Shown: positions 1 through 13,314 of the stretch, one piece after another
Layout of the letters: each line of letters begins with the position of its first letter
Position numbering within the stretch: the first letter of the stretch is position 1
Source: Henckelia pumila
Taxonomy: Eukaryota > Streptophyta > Magnoliopsida > Lamiales > Gesneriaceae
Direction of reading: 5' to 3'
NCBI RefSeq assembly: GCF_033568475.1
Contig: NC_133121.1
Location: 3,844,001 to 3,908,000, forward strand
Length of the DNA stretch: 64,000 bases
Program-made: the position numbers and the translations under genes
The notes under the pieces: generated by a model
The model's input: the letters and a program-made list of their open reading frames with translations, nothing else
Databases searched by the model: none
What the model was told of the DNA's origin: nothing

Positions 1-712
1 TACCCTGCTGCTCTCTCTGGATCTCTCTCCGACCCTCCTCGGAACGCAAGGCCCTACTGACTGCAGACTCATAAGTAAGTACGTCTGCCATGCGAACATC
101 ATGCTTGATATCCGCCTTCAAACCTTCCACAAACTGCCTTAACTTCTCTGGTGGACTATCAGAAATCATAGGCACAAAGCGACAGCCCCTCTCGAACTGT
201 CTCACATACTCGACCACTGTCTTGTCCCCCTGACGGAGACTCATAAACTCCCGGATCATGCGACTGCGCACATCCTCAGTGAAGTACTTGGCGTAGAAGA
301 TACGCCTGAACTCGGTCCACGTCAATGTAGGTAGATGGACTCCTCTAACTGCACCCTCCCACCAAAGGGCTGCATCTCCTCTCATCATGTACGTCGCACA
401 GCTCACCCTGTCAGTGTCTGTGATCCCCATATAATCAAAGATGGACTCAAGAGAGCGAATCCATCCCTCAGCCACCAAAGGATCGGTGGTACCAACAAAC
501 TCCTTGGGCCCCTTCTTCTGGAACCTCTCAGCAACGTCCTCCTCATGGGACAGTCTGGGACGTGCAGCCTGCTGCTCCAACAGAGCAGTAATACCCGCCA
601 TCATATTAGCATTGGCCTGCTCCAATGCTGATAAAGGATTCTGCGGAGGTGGCGGTGGAGGCGGAGGTGGAGGTGGAGGTCCCCCACGTCGGTTCACTGG
701 TCTGGGAGGCAT
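1..712 (-). other. gag part of the left chromovirus fossil
   Basis: Read on the minus strand from an ATG at 712, this resembles plant Ty3/gypsy gag. A proline-rich stretch, encoded by the GGT/GGA-rich repeat near 640-680, comes first. It is followed by a retrotransposon gag domain with the usual DPLVAEGW-like, ALWWEG-like and FYAKYF-like motifs. The reading continues off the left edge, so its full extent is unknown. Plus-strand open frames over this stretch are shadows. Confidence 0.85.
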
Positions 713-889
713 TCTGCACCACCACATGTTACTTTACGTAAATCGCCATGCATAACTAAGTGGTTTAAAAGTAATGCTAACTTAAATTAAATCATGCTAT
801 AAACACTTAAAACTTACAGACCGGTAGCGTGGATTTCTGAGCTAGCATAGCAGTAATGACCCCTCCAAGGACCGTGCTTTGATACCAAC

Positions 890-3612
890 TGAAACATCCT
901 AGACTTATAAATTTCTAAAAATGCGGAAATTTAAAAAAAATTTCTCTTTTTTTTTTCTTTTTCTTTTAATTTTAAAATAAATACTAAGTAAAATATTTAT
1001 ATATATATATATATATATACATATATGCCCATACATATATGTACAACCATAAAAGAGATTTAAAAATTTAATAAATAATCATGCAACATAAAAATAATTA
1101 CTAAAGCGTCTGAATCATGCAATACTTTAAATAATTCAAAACAATTTAATCAACAGTGCATACCCTAAAAAGTTGCATAAAAATAATACTTAAATCTCAA
1201 CACTGGAATAAAATCTTCAAATAAAATAGTGTTTAAAATATTCATGCATAGACCACTAGCACGATGCAGACTACGGTCACAGGGCCACTGCAGCTCCGCT
1301 CATACGTCCTCACCACCAGTAGGGGTAACCTGCTCCTCTACGTACTCACCTGCACCATATCAGTGTAGTGAGCCTAGAGGCCCAACATGCATACTAACAA
1401 GGGTTTAAAATAATTTAATACACTTTCATACATAATACTTAACCTATAAATGCATGAGCATGCCTCCAAAAATAATAACATAATTGTTGCTTAAAGAAAT
1501 CACTGAATTATACGTAACATACATAATATCATACATACTTGAGTTGTTGAGCACTTATTTTCTTAACATCGAATGGTCCTATCCGTAAGTGTGACCCATA
1601 CTTATAGTGCGACTGATCAGTCTAAGAAACCATCGTACGAGGCTGGTGGCGAACCACCCATACATAAATGGCAGAAACTGCCCATACATAAATGGCCACA
1701 CTACTTCAATTTCCACCTAAAATATTTTATTTGCTCAACCATAGAACTTCAATCATAGCATAAAAATTGATTTCATGAATGCATGTACTTTAAATAAATT
1801 GTGTGTCCTTCATATATATTTAATTTAAAGTTCTTACTAACATATAAATATTAAATTACTTCAATGCATAAAAAATAATTAAATATATATTCAGGACACA
1901 TGCAATTTTCTCATGGATGGTCTTGGACTGCTGGCCCTAACACTCAAGCCCATTTACTTAAATCTGGCCCATTAACACTGAAACTGGCCCAATAACATAC
2001 TTAAGCCCAATAAAATTTATTCTAAGCCCAATTAAATAATTAAAGCCCATTAAAACACTCTAGGCCCAATAACAACTTAAATTGGCCCAATGGGCCCAAA
2101 AAGCCCAAAGACTGGCCCAATAACTTTCATGGGTCCTAAAGCCCATAAAGATTAGTGGGCCCACTTAATTAAATTAATTAAGCCCACATAAAATTAAACA
2201 TAACCCAAAATAATATTTAAAAGTGGCCCATACATTAATTAAATCTAGTAGTCCACATAAAAACCCATTAACTTATTAATTCATTTAAAATTAAAATACC
2301 CGAGCCCGGCCCACCGAACCCGGACCCGGACCACCTGACCCGACCCTAGACCTACCAGACCCGACCCTGACCCCAAGCCCCGACCCAGCACCCCAGCCCA
2401 ACCCAAAACCCGAACCCCTCCCTAGCCCTTCTACCCGCTGCGCGAGCAGCAGCCCTTTAAGGGCTGCTGCCGCCTTGCTCCGGCCATGGCCGGTCGGAGC
2501 GCCACCGGCAGGACCTTCCCAGGGTCCTGCCGGTCCTAACCCAGGTCACACCCCGCTGGTCCATGGCCCTGCGTGGACCAGCCGAGCCCTCTTCCCCATA
2601 ACCCTAATCTGCAACCACCTAGGACCAACACATGAACCCCTTCGAACCTAGCCCATTCCAGCCTGAACCGTCTGACCCCAACCGACCCTAAGGCACCCTA
2701 GGACACCTCTGGACCGAGCCATCAGCCTTAGACCAGTCCATATCCAAAAAAAACGTGAACATGAAACAAACATGGAAAAATTCGAACCCTTCAAACCATT
2801 TTCTGAAAAAAATTTGAAAGTTTTAATGCATACACAAATCACACAATTATAAAACTGATAGGCACGAAAAAGTTGAAAGAAATTCATGCCTTTCACCGAA
2901 AATGGAGAGAAAAACGGGCGTGAGACGACTCCGGGACGACGGGACGATGAACGACCAAGTTTGAAGCTTGAAGAACCGCGGCTATGGCTTCCTAAGGGTT
3001 TCTGTCAATGGAGTAGAGGAAGAGAGGTTGAGGTAGACGCTCGGTTGAGAGAAAAGGGGAATGAGGCGTGGAAAGGGGGTTTGGGCGCTTAGTTTGGTAG
3101 ATTAGGATTATAATTTAGGTAGATAATATGTTAATAACTAATTAGGAGATATTAACAACCTAAAAAAGATCTCCTAACTAATTTAAATACTAGCTAACTT
3201 AATAAAATATTTAAATTCCGAAATAAAGAATTAAGGGAATTTTAAAGATAATAAAAAGTCATTAAAATGACTTAATTTGGATAAAAATGGACTCCTAAAA
3301 TTATATAAAATTAAATACTTAAAATTTTGAGATAATAAAACTCAAAATAATATTTTAGGGCTCTAAAAAGGCTCATGAAATAAATTGGATAGAAAGTTGT
3401 CATCTCGTCCGTCCCTGGTCCCGTCTACGCGATCAAATAATTAAAATATTGAAAATCATAAAAATTACTAATTATGGGTTAAATGCTTAAAAATAAATTA
3501 AATCATGCACAAATAATTCACATAATTATTTAACCCATAAATCTAAAATTTAAATAATTAAATATCCTAATTATGCATGCGGATTTACGTATTTAAAATA
3601 CCGAGTGTTACA
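890..3612 (-). repeat. LTR of the left chromovirus fossil
   Basis: About 2.72 kb, TG...CA bounded. Internal landmarks shared with the LTRs at 22639-25301 and 28993-31654 are the TGTAACAC start, a GC-rich stretch with a GCAGCAGCCC...GGGCTGCTGC inverted repeat near 2448-2473, a run of AGCCCA/GGCCCA repeats near 1945-2240, and the segment near 1565-1700. The open frames inside it are not host genes. Confidence 0.9.
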
Positions 3613-3796
3613 ATTTGTGTATTTATTTTTTGACTCATTAAATATTGCATCATTTTAATTGATTTTCATCTGATTTTTAAAGTCATTCTAAGGAATACAC
3701 TAGAAGAAAATTATAGATATAAAATATTTATACACCCATTTTTTTAAAATTAGTGTTGAATTTCCTAAATGAATTATTCTTATTTTAATAATTACT

Positions 3797-4300
3797 AAGT
3801 GATGTGCACACAGAGGTTGTGTGCAAGATATAAATTAATATCATGTAGTAATGTCATTAAATTATAATATAATTAACTAGTTATCACAATGTCAAATTTT
3901 TTATTAGAATATTTATTAGATTTCTAGCTGAAACTAAAAAAATTAAATTAAATTGAGCACAACTTTTTATCTCTACTATAAAAAATGATGGATTTAAGAA
4001 AAGGGTTGTGGTTAAAATAATGGGTTGAAAACTACCTCGACGTGCACACACATGTGTGTGAAATATAATAAATTAATATCATGTAGTAATGTTTTGAAAT
4101 TGCAGTATAATTAGTTAGTTTTCACAATAAAATATTTTTCGTATTTTTATTAGAATATTTTTTATAATCCAAAACTAAAAATAAAATAAAATTGAACACA
4201 AAATTTTACCCTTACCATAAAAAGGGTGGATTGAAGAAGATGGTTGCATTTAAAAAGAATGGGTTGAGTCTGCCTCAATAATTAAGATAAAAGAATGAGT
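3797..4300. repeat. degenerate tandem pair, unit about 245 bp
   Basis: Two adjacent copies share, in order: a GTGCACAC-rich inverted repeat, AATTAATATCATGTAGTAATG, a block ending TTTATTAGAATATTT, a TCT-rich stretch followed by ACTATAAAAA or ACCATAAAAA, and an AATGGGTTGA motif. The second copy is diverged by substitutions and small indels. No coding content is seen. Confidence 0.65.
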
Positions 4301-4930
4301 GAAATTATAGTATAATTTGTTAGTTTTCCTTTCTCTTTCATTATTTTAAAGATATATGTATTTCTGAAATTTCATATAGTAATACCAAAAATATTTTTAT
4401 ACACTTATCTTGTTTTATTAAATAGTTTAGGCGATTATTATCGGTGATATTCTTTATCTAGAAATAACTAGAAGTATGAGGTAAATTAATAGGCAAAAAT
4501 AATTCCTGTGATTATGTTTTTTGTTTTATATACATCATATTACATATATAAAAATTAAACATATATAATATTGTAGCATAAGTGTAATCAATGAATAAAC
4601 TATTTTAATATATTTTATTTATTATTAATGAACTTATTAACATTATTTCGCACTATCACGATAAAAATAACTTATCATTTAATTTTTTTTAACAATATTT
4701 ACACTTTCACAAAAGTTTTATTCAATATAATATATGGATAAAAAAACATATGTTATTAAAAATAAGTTTCATAATTTAATATCTTAATAAAAACATATTT
4801 ATTAGGAAAAAAATAAATATGTTATTTTTTTAACTAATTAAAGATAAAATTTTATTTGGTTTTTAAAACATCATGTTACATCGTAAAGTTAACCCCATAT
4901 ACTATTGTTACATCGTAAAGTTAACCCCTA

Positions 4931-5179
4931 AAAGGCATTATTTGGTTTGATGTATTATTAATCTATGTATAATTTATCCCAATCAATTTCGTCTTATTTT
5001 CGTCATATTATTTATCTATTTATTAATTAATAATTTTACATTAATTAAATCAAATAAATTATAATCTATCCATCAAATCAAATAATGTATTAACTATTTT
5101 TTCTTATTTATTTTTAATTTACATTTTATTACTTATCCATGGATTACTTATCCAATCACTCAAACCAAACGGTGCCTTA
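4931..5179. mobile_element. MITE, Tourist/PIF-Harbinger-like ends
   Basis: The left end AAGGCATTATTTGGTTTGA and the reverse complement of the right end, AAGGCACCGTTTGGTTTGA, form an imperfect terminal inverted repeat around an AT-rich 250-bp core. GGCACCGTTTGGTTTG-type ends are common in plant Tourist-like MITEs. I could not assign a clean 3-bp target duplication. A related start occurs near 45142. Confidence 0.55.
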
Positions 5180-5479
5180 GTGTATTAGACTAATTTACTT
5201 TCATTGAGTTGATGGATTTAGCCTATTTCCTATGAATTTAAGACAACAGAATAAAAACTGTGAAAAGTAAAGTAGTTAGAAAATAACATATGATTACAAT
5301 ATAATTATAAAAAAATTGAAAACAATGATACGTCAAAACTAAATAGATATTTGATAATAAAAAAATATTAAAGCATTTTGTTGAAATATAATTCTTAAAA
5401 ATCTAAAAATAATAAGCAGAAAAATTAATTATATGTTTTATAATAAAAATATATTTTACTAATTAAAATCGTTAAAAGA

Positions 5480-5480
<1 letters not shown>

Positions 5481-5528
<48 letters not shown>
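5481..5528. repeat. (AT)n microsatellite
   Basis: An uninterrupted AT/TA dinucleotide run of about 48 bp. Confidence 0.95.
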
Positions 5529-5529
<1 letters not shown>

Positions 5530-6368
5530 CTTCAAAAAATATATATTTAATTCATTATTTTAAAAAGTGTGAATAAAATGACAAAAATTAAAATTGAATA
5601 AAATAACAAACATTTGCGTTGTGGATTTTGTACTTTGTTCTTAAATTGTATATAATTTTGATTAATTCTATGAACACCGTCTTTATAATTCTTAGAAAAT
5701 TTTTAAAAAAATTATATATAAAAGTGTATAAATGTTTGACAAGCAAAAAAATCTTTTTTTTTTGAAATTATGAAAAAAAAAATGTGTATTCAATTGATTC
5801 TATCTATAAAAATGTGGATATAATTAAAAAAAAATGTATTAGGAAAATAATATTTAAGAGTTAAACATAAGACATTTAACAAGTATTATAAACAATTAAT
5901 ACATTTAATCTAAAAAAATAAGACAAATAGATTATTTGAAATTTTAATTATTGCTAATTTTATTTTTATTATAAATGCGAATAAAATTAAATTTATTTTA
6001 TATTATATTTAAAAAACTAATATGTTGTTCACGTGCGTGGCACGTGCGTTTTTACTAGCATGAATATAAAAGGCAAAGTTTCCATTTCACCCGGCTAGAG
6101 AGTATTAAAAAGGTTTGATAATCAGAGAACCACTCCTAATATAAAAAGAAAGCTTAAAAAGTTTCATCAGGACATTATAGTTGCAGCAAGAAACAAACAC
6201 AAATAGACGATTTAAAATTCCAGCATTTCTATGATTTTCAATTCAACTCGCCAAGCAACTCTTCATATACTCGTACATAGGAAAAAGCTCCATAGATTTT
6301 ACTGCTGGAAGTCTGGCGGCACCACACGCCTCAGGTGATATAGCTCGAGTCACCGACACTCAAACTCT

Positions 6369-9300
6369 TCACAATTTTTTAATTATTTGAACTACGTCTT
6401 CATCTTCCAATTCGTGCTCCTGGTGAAGAAAATGGCCAAGTATCAAGCAGCAGAAATATTACAACGATTACTATGTAGCATGATCCTGAATTGAAAATCC
6501 TGAGAGAATGTCACCTTGCCTACCCTCTGGGGCTTGTGCTTTACACTTGAACCCCAAACCAGTGCACTGCATAATTAAACAAAGAAAGTTCAGGTAGCAA
6601 TCAAAGGTTTGGAAGATGAATAAAGTTTCCAGATAACTAAGTAGAGGATACTTGTAACTCTGCTCTATAAAAATTTAACGTAGATAATTCCATTGCACGA
6701 GGTGCAAAGAGGATCATGTCATTCCATGGTGAAAACCTTACCCATGTCATTCCATGGTGAAAACCTTACCTCAACAAAATACAGGTGTTAGACATTTCTT
6801 GCCATCCTCTTTATCTTCAATCAGAAACTTCACATAAACCCATGGTTGATAGAACTATTGGCCTTAATGAATAATGAATACTTTACGTTTCGATGTTACA
6901 AACACTATTTTGAACCGACTAATTGATGCTTTATCAGTTTTTTTCCTCTTAAAGCTACAGTATGAAGTTTCGAAAACTCAGATATGCTCAGTTTGGGGTA
7001 GAGTATAGGGATATGCAACTATAATTAGCTGGGTTTTACTTTTGATAGAATAATCCTATCCTCGGTATTGACACAAAATTAATCAACAGTAAAGAGCTTA
7101 AAAATCAAGAAACTCAAGGAACTTACTATTTGAATTGTTTAAGCATATCCTTGTGGATTCTGTTACAGAAATCCTCAACAGTCCTTTTCTTCGTTGACAG
7201 TATAACAGGGTCTTCATAGTCCGGATTCATCCCTTTGGGCTTCGTGTATATGCGAGTTAAGCTAAGATACTCCCATACTTTATCTAGGAGACCATCAAGG
7301 TTCCATTCCAAATGAGCACTGGAAACGCAAGTTATAAAATAAAGCAAATAATTTGTATAATATCAGAGGCAAAACAGAAGACGTAAACAAACTAGAATAT
7401 ATAGTATTATGCACATCAGCTAATAATGCCGAAGAGGCAAGCTCATTATAAATAAAAATAGTTCAAGTAGTTGAGCTTTGAGAACATGCAAAAACACTGA
7501 TAACCTTGAGGGAAACAATTTTATCTCAGCAATCTTGGAACAGTTCTACAATTCATATTCTGGATTGCATAGATGAGATAATGTGCTGTATACATTCATG
7601 CTAAACCAGAGAATTGTCCAAGCAGAAAATAAGATCATAAAGTTGCTAATTATTTCCTATAGCAATAATGCAAGGTTACCTCACGGGGCAATAGTGTGGA
7701 AGTTTGTCGAGAATCTCCAGTTCTTCAAGTGTAATCTGATCAATCTTGTTGACAGCATAAATGCAAGGCATATATACCCTACTTCCCTCAATGACATCTA
7801 TAAGATCATCAGCTGTCGCATCATACCTAAGATTGATATCAGCATTGTGTATTCTGTATTCACTGCATATTGCCTTCACAGTTTCAAGGTCCAAATGCGT
7901 GTTAGTAACAGTAGACGTAAGATTGATTCCACCCTTATCTTTCCTGCGGAATGTCAAATTCGGTGGTTCCTTGTTTAACCTAAAAGAGTAATATATTGTT
8001 TCAACTTGATGTAATTAGGATAATCACGAGAAGCAAAACATAAAAAAGCTGTAATTGCTTTTGCATAAAATGAAATAGAAAACACACGAAGAAAGCAAAT
8101 GCAATGTCAAGCTTTTTTCCTATGTTGATTTTCAAGCTCCATATAATTAAGAATTACCAATTAGTTCACATTCAGTTTCTTTAACATCAACTGCGCAGAG
8201 AAATCTGGCAATATTTTCCCTTGCCGCACTATTTAACTAGTAAACATGCACGTGCATTCTCATTAAACAGGAGGCATCAAACTCACACATCATCAGCACA
8301 CAAAATTCCACAAGTCACGCACAATCAGTACAGACAAAATGAGCTATGAATAAGTACAAAAGTTACTGACTTCCTGCAAATAGAAACTGGCAAAATGATG
8401 CAGGTATAAGGGGATCAAACTGTCATGAAAGCTCTAGCTTAATGACAAATAAAAAGATAAACAGAATGTCACGAAATATATCACATGACCATGCAAAATA
8501 CCTTATACCAAATCCCTCAAGCTCTTTCTCTATTAGTCGTTTATGAGTAATTGGCTTTATTGCATCCAGAACAATCAGGATACAGTTACACGTCCTAGCA
8601 GTACTGATGACCTGAATTTATAACACATTCAAAACCACTGTTTGAAAAATGAAAATATAAGCATAAAACATGAAATCGGAGCATATAATCTAAACGATAA
8701 TGAATTCATGGTATTCACATAAAAAATGCATCCAGTAATCAACCACTGTCACAATTTCTGTAAAGGTGGGATAGATTATAGCAAATAACCACGAAGTAAC
8801 GAAAGATCGTCGTCGATTTCTAAACATCACCCTAGCAAACCTCGCCACCGGTCCCCTTATTTTTAGATTCTCTGTCCCAACAGTCAAAGAGGGGTCCACT
8901 CAACCATATTTGATATCATTGTTATTTGAATTTTTTTTTTTTCATAATCATATAGAAGCAATTTAGGCAGAAAAGGCAAATACTACAGGTTGTATTCACG
9001 GATTAGGGGTTGAGGCAGTTGTTGTCTCATCAATTAGAGTATCCTCCTCTTCCCCTTGGTATAGGTGTTCATGGCTTTGTAATTGTCATTTCAATCATGC
9101 TTTTTCCTATATTACACAATCTCTTCCAGGGGAGAAAATTCCTGAACTTCTTTTTCCTTTTCTTTTCAGGAGAGAGGATGTTTACATAGCATGTGTAAAG
9201 ACATGGTAACAGAAAAAGACTCTGGAAAGGATGCTTGCAGGGTTCTGTTCGGTGTTCACCACGTTCTTTAAATCGAGCTCTTGGCTTATTCAGGATGAAA

Positions 9301-12300
9301 ATTAAATAAGTTTTAAAGTAATTACAAAAGTTGGTGAGTTTGAATTATCTTCTGTTTTAAGCTTACACCCAAAGAATTTTTTAGATTGGAGTTGTGGCAT
9401 AACTGCATTAGTTTTATTATTTATTTACCAGTGACCCATTGGTTGCGACTCGCGCAACAATTATTTTGGAGGTTCTGGAATGTCTTGGGAAGGGAAAAGT
9501 CACACACACTCTTGATATAAAGGTGAAATTACTGAGTTAGTAGATTGTATGCAGAAGTTTCTCAACAAGACTTTATCTATTCAAACCAGAAACCCAGGGC
9601 CACAGGAATATAGGAAGTATGTGCCAAGAGAATAATTTCAATCGGCAATAATCATGTGCCAGATGTACAATACACACAAACTTTTAAGCCCATAAGAAAA
9701 CTTCAGTATAGTCAAACAAAAACAGATTGAGGTGAGGGAGAGAATGGTGAGAAGAACCACCAGTTAAAACAAAATGATATGGCAAAGAAACATTAAATAT
9801 TACCTGCCTACCTCTCCCCTTGCCATCTTTAGCACCCTCGATGATACCAGGAAGATCCAATAACTAAAAAATGCAGGAAAAAACAAAAAGATAAGTATTT
9901 CAAACAAGAAAAGTACAGATAACGCAGGGAACCAATTTCGAAATGAGATTTTTGAGGCCATTATTTCTGGCTGATTATCGTCCAAGATTCACACAATTTT
10001 GATATTGCCAAACTTCTTGCACGAAGCAAAGATACATTTTAGAAAAATAAAACGTGAATATGCATAAATAATTAAAGTCCTGATGGGTTGCTCCCACAAG
10101 AATGCATTGTTTTTAAAAGAGGAAAAGAAAGTCGAAGACACACCACGACTGTGAGATTTTTAGGCCCTGTTAGTAAAACAACGAAATGCAATTATGAATT
10201 TCTCACCCACTCGCTCATTCCTATATTATTGGAGAGCGATGACAGAAAGGTAATGCACTAATTATGTTGCTATTCACACCCATGAACCAATAGATTTGTT
10301 GATGCATACTTTTAATGGCCCTTATCATAAAATAGATTGCAACCTCCCCGCAGCCTTCCAATGTCCGTATAATATTCCACTCTCATTTCTGACAATATTT
10401 AAAGTTAAAAATTTAAATGGGAATCTGTACCATATTTATTTGAAAACTCAGATAGGAAATATCTATATCTTGAGCTCGCAACAACACAAATAAAGTAAGT
10501 ACGTCAAAGTAGTTTGTCACTAGAGATACTGGAAGGTTACAAAAGCAAAGTTAAAGGGGAAAAAACTGGAAAAGGGAACACTGTGCGAAGACATGCATGG
10601 TCACATAGAATGCAAGTAATTTTAAGATTTTGAAAAATATCCAATTGTGAAAAGAACCAACTGAATATTACTATGTAGTAGATTATGCAGGATAGCATTT
10701 GAAATCAGTACTCGCTTCAACAGAGCAAAAGCAGCATTCGGGCAGGATTACAACTTTATTTGGGGAAATAATTCTATGGAAATGCAAGTGTTCTAACAAT
10801 TGAAACAAACAGGTTGCCAATGGAAAAGATAGTACCTGAATTTTGGCTCCACGATACACGATGACACCAGGAATGCAGGTTAAAGTGGTAAACTCATATG
10901 AAGCAACCTGAAATTGATTTAAAGAAAGGGAACACTCTTTTGAGGCTTCAGAAACTTGTGCAGAAATATGTAACGTATCAATAAGAAGAGAATCAGGATA
11001 TCCAACAGCAGTTCTATCAGTAGCATGAAGCGCAACGATTTCACCTTAGATTGGACTATTGGAGGCTTTCTTTTACCCATAATTTACATTTATTTCAGAC
11101 AAAAGGATTGATATGAATCTCGGAAAAAAACAGAGAAATCATTGCCCAAAATCCACAACAAACTTAGTTAGACCTTTGATCAAGAACTAACTAATCGTCT
11201 ACAGATGCACAGTAGATGAACCATAAACTGAGAGTAGATGTTTATTTTACAGTTTAGATATCTTATGCATTTTAGGGTGACGATTCTATACACTGGTCAT
11301 TATTTCGTTAAAATTTCAGGATATGTCCTGATAACCCGCATCTCTTAGCCCTTATACTCCCAAATACATAAATTGTTTATCCCATTTTAAAAACAGCCTT
11401 CTTACAAAGTCCGTCAGGATGTTATTAACTCAGCACAGCACTAAAGATTCAGGAAAACAAGCAAGCATCCAAAACAAATGCATAAAACATATGTTTTCGA
11501 GAGAGTTGGTACACTTAAAAAGCTAAAATAAAGTAAGCATGCACTAATCACATATAGATTGGATGCTATGGCGCATTATCCATACAAGGCCCGTGCAACA
11601 TATCAAAAATTACAAACCTCTGAAAAAGTGCCCGTTAGTTTGTTTAAAAGTGTGGACTTCCCAACTGAAGGGAAACCCACAAGTCCAACTCTAGCATCAC
11701 CACTTTTTGTAACATCAAAACCTTCTCCAGCACCACCACCTCCTTTTGATGAAGGCGTAATTAGTTCCCTCCGAAGTTTTGCAAGTTTTGCCTAGGAGAT
11801 TAAAAAGCCAGAGCATAGTAAAAAGGTAGCTAGTGAGCTTCTGGTATCTTGGGAGAAAGAAAAAGGTCGCTAAGAATGGCTGGTGAAACAGAAAGTTTCA
11901 CAAAAATAATAGCCAATTAAACCGGTATTACAAGCTTATACACGGACATGTATACAAGCATTAATATGCATGTACATGGGGCTACGGCTACATCTTCTAC
12001 AACATATATTTGAAATTACTTCAATCCAAAACATGTTAAATATGTCATATCATAGATGTTAAAAGCGCGCACATTGCACAGGGGTATGACACAAGGCCTG
12101 GTGATAGTGCCCTCATACCTCTAAGAACCATGTGAATTGACCAAATATAAAAGAGCAATACTTCAAATTCACGGACACATTGTACCGTACACAGCACAAG
12201 AAGTGGACAAGAGCTGACAATATACTATTCTAATTCACAGAAAATCAGTGAGTTGATAAAAAATTTCAAGGGAGTTCTACAGCACAAGGTTTTTTTTTTT

Positions 12301-13169
12301 TTGAAAGGTCTACAGCACAAGTTAATGAGGAGGGAGACAAATTTGATGACGAACTTCTTGCAACTCAAAAGACAAACATGCATCCCCCCGATTGGTATCC
12401 TTAACTATGTCCAACATAAATATTAAAAGATGATGTTGACAAGCATGATATGATGTACCTTCAGTAAGCCCAGGTGATGGGCGGTTGCTTTGTTCTTCTG
12501 AGTCCTTGCCATCTGAAACGGGGAGAGGAAATACATTTTTCCAGTTCTTAAAACGCCATGAATATTATAATAAAATTGGCCCAAATCAAAACATACGAAA
12601 ACAACAAGTCAAATATTTAACTTTCCAACCCTGAGTAGTCCAATACACATAAAAATAGCTATCTAATGAAGAAAAATTTCTGAGTGAACACCACTCAGTA
12701 ACAGTTGGATAAGAGTACATAATTGTGAGTCTATCGCAGAATATAGCATTATCAGCAGCAACACAGAGAAATTCAGTTAAACTGGTGTTCATCTTTCATC
12801 AAGAGGATTGATAAACATTATGTGAATGCTAAATAATACCAGAATATCTCGCGGCCATGGCTGGGAAAAAGCGAAACTAAAATATCTGAGAAAAATCAGC
12901 CTTACATTGAACAATTACAAAGTCGCACCGATTTTTCAGCCTCACTTCGCTAATCACACAAAAATCTACGAATTTCCTTCTCACATATTGCAAATAAAAT
13001 CAGCTAAAAGACCAAGAAAAAAACGAAACCACTTTCTTAAGTAAAAAGACGCAAACATCGACTGAAAAATGATTTAAAAAAAAAAAAAAAACTCGATCAT
13101 TTGCTTCTTAATAAACATTTCAATTACCTCATCTTCGACGTCTTTGATCTTCTGCATGATAGTGGCCAT
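6369..13169 (-). CDS. DRG1: developmentally regulated GTP-binding protein 1 (DRG1-type GTPase), 10 exons
   Basis: DRG proteins are conserved OBG/HflX-class GTPases linked to ribosomes and translation in the cytosol. Coding exons by splice consensus and protein continuity, in transcript order: 13128-13169, 12459-12512, 11618-11791, 10836-10907, 9804-9863, 8502-8611, 7680-7979, 7127-7318, 6515-6566, 6369-6419. They give 368 residues, the usual plant DRG1 length, with every junction in frame. G1 GFPSVGKS lies at about 71-78, G3 DLPG at 117-120 and NKID at 248-251. The glycine-rich spacer precedes G1, and a TGS-like C-terminus ends near [11 protein letters not shown]. The start MATIMQKIK matches the family N-terminus. 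It resembles the Arabidopsis DRG1 type rather than DRG2. No break was seen. Introns total most of the 6.8 kb and hold short repeats. Confidence 0.95.
6716..6771. repeat. 28-bp perfect tandem duplication in a DRG1 intron
   Basis: Two identical adjacent 28-bp copies start at 6716 and 6744 (ATGTCATTCCATGG...). They lie in the intron between the DRG1 exons at 7127-7318 and 6515-6566. Perfect identity suggests a recent slippage or repair duplication. Confidence 0.9.
12276..12321. repeat. 13-bp direct repeat flanking a 20-bp T-rich insert
   Basis: TCTACAGCACAAG occurs at 12276-12288 and 12309-12321. Between them lies a 20-bp insert, a T tract followed by GAAAGG. This is what remains when a poly(A)-tailed retroposon inserts on the minus strand with almost no body. 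It lies in the DRG1 intron between exons 2 and 3. Confidence 0.6.
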
Positions 13170-13314
13170 TGTTTCCGCGACGATAGGAAACGAGGAGCTG
13201 CAAACGACGACGTACAGGCTCTGGGCGGTGCGAATAAGCCTTCAGGTCGGAGCTGATACCTTGTGCTTTGCCGGAGTTGGGGAAAGCAAAAAAAAACCCA
13301 AATTCTTCTCATCT

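Larger units (their letters stand above)
1..3612 (-). mobile_element. Tekay/Del-type chromovirus (Ty3/gypsy), partial, minus strand
   Basis: This is the 5' end of a minus-strand Ty3/gypsy element that runs off the left edge. Parts seen are one LTR (890-3612), a primer binding site just inside it (about 876-889, complementary to initiator Met-tRNA) and a gag part (1-712). The LTR begins TGTAACAC and ends in CA when read on the minus strand, and aligns along its length with the LTRs at 22639 and 28993, so this is the same family. It is visibly more diverged than those two are from each other, so it is probably the older insertion. It is a fossil. Its other LTR is outside the window, so the target duplication cannot be tested. 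Confidence 0.9.
3970..6058 (+). mobile_element. possible non-autonomous Helitron
   Basis: The right end has the plant Helitron arrangement: a 7-bp stem CACGTGC / GCACGTG with a 3-nt loop (6030-6046), then 12 nt ending CTAG (6055-6058). A candidate 5' end with TCTCTACTATA follows a host A at 3969. The base after CTAG is C rather than the usual T, and the left end rests on a short motif, so the boundaries are tentative. No Rep/helicase coding is present. Confidence 0.4.
3613..6368. other. AT-rich intergenic stretch with repeats, no gene seen
   Basis: No coding region is visible between the fossil LTR and the DRG1 stop codon at 6369. The stretch holds a degenerate tandem pair (about 3797-4300), a 23-bp direct repeat (4874-4896 and 4906-4928), a MITE (about 4931-5179), an (AT)n run (5481-5528) and a Helitron-like 3' end (6030-6058). 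About 6060-6368 is probably the DRG1 3' UTR and downstream region. Confidence 0.7.

Noticed and set aside
335-755. Plus-strand open frames of about 100 codons
   Set aside because: They lie antisense to the gag part of the left fossil and have proline/glycine runs caused by a trinucleotide repeat; no family match.
7583-7991. Plus-strand open frames over DRG1
   Set aside because: They are antisense to DRG1 exon 7, which has clear GTPase family sequence on the minus strand.
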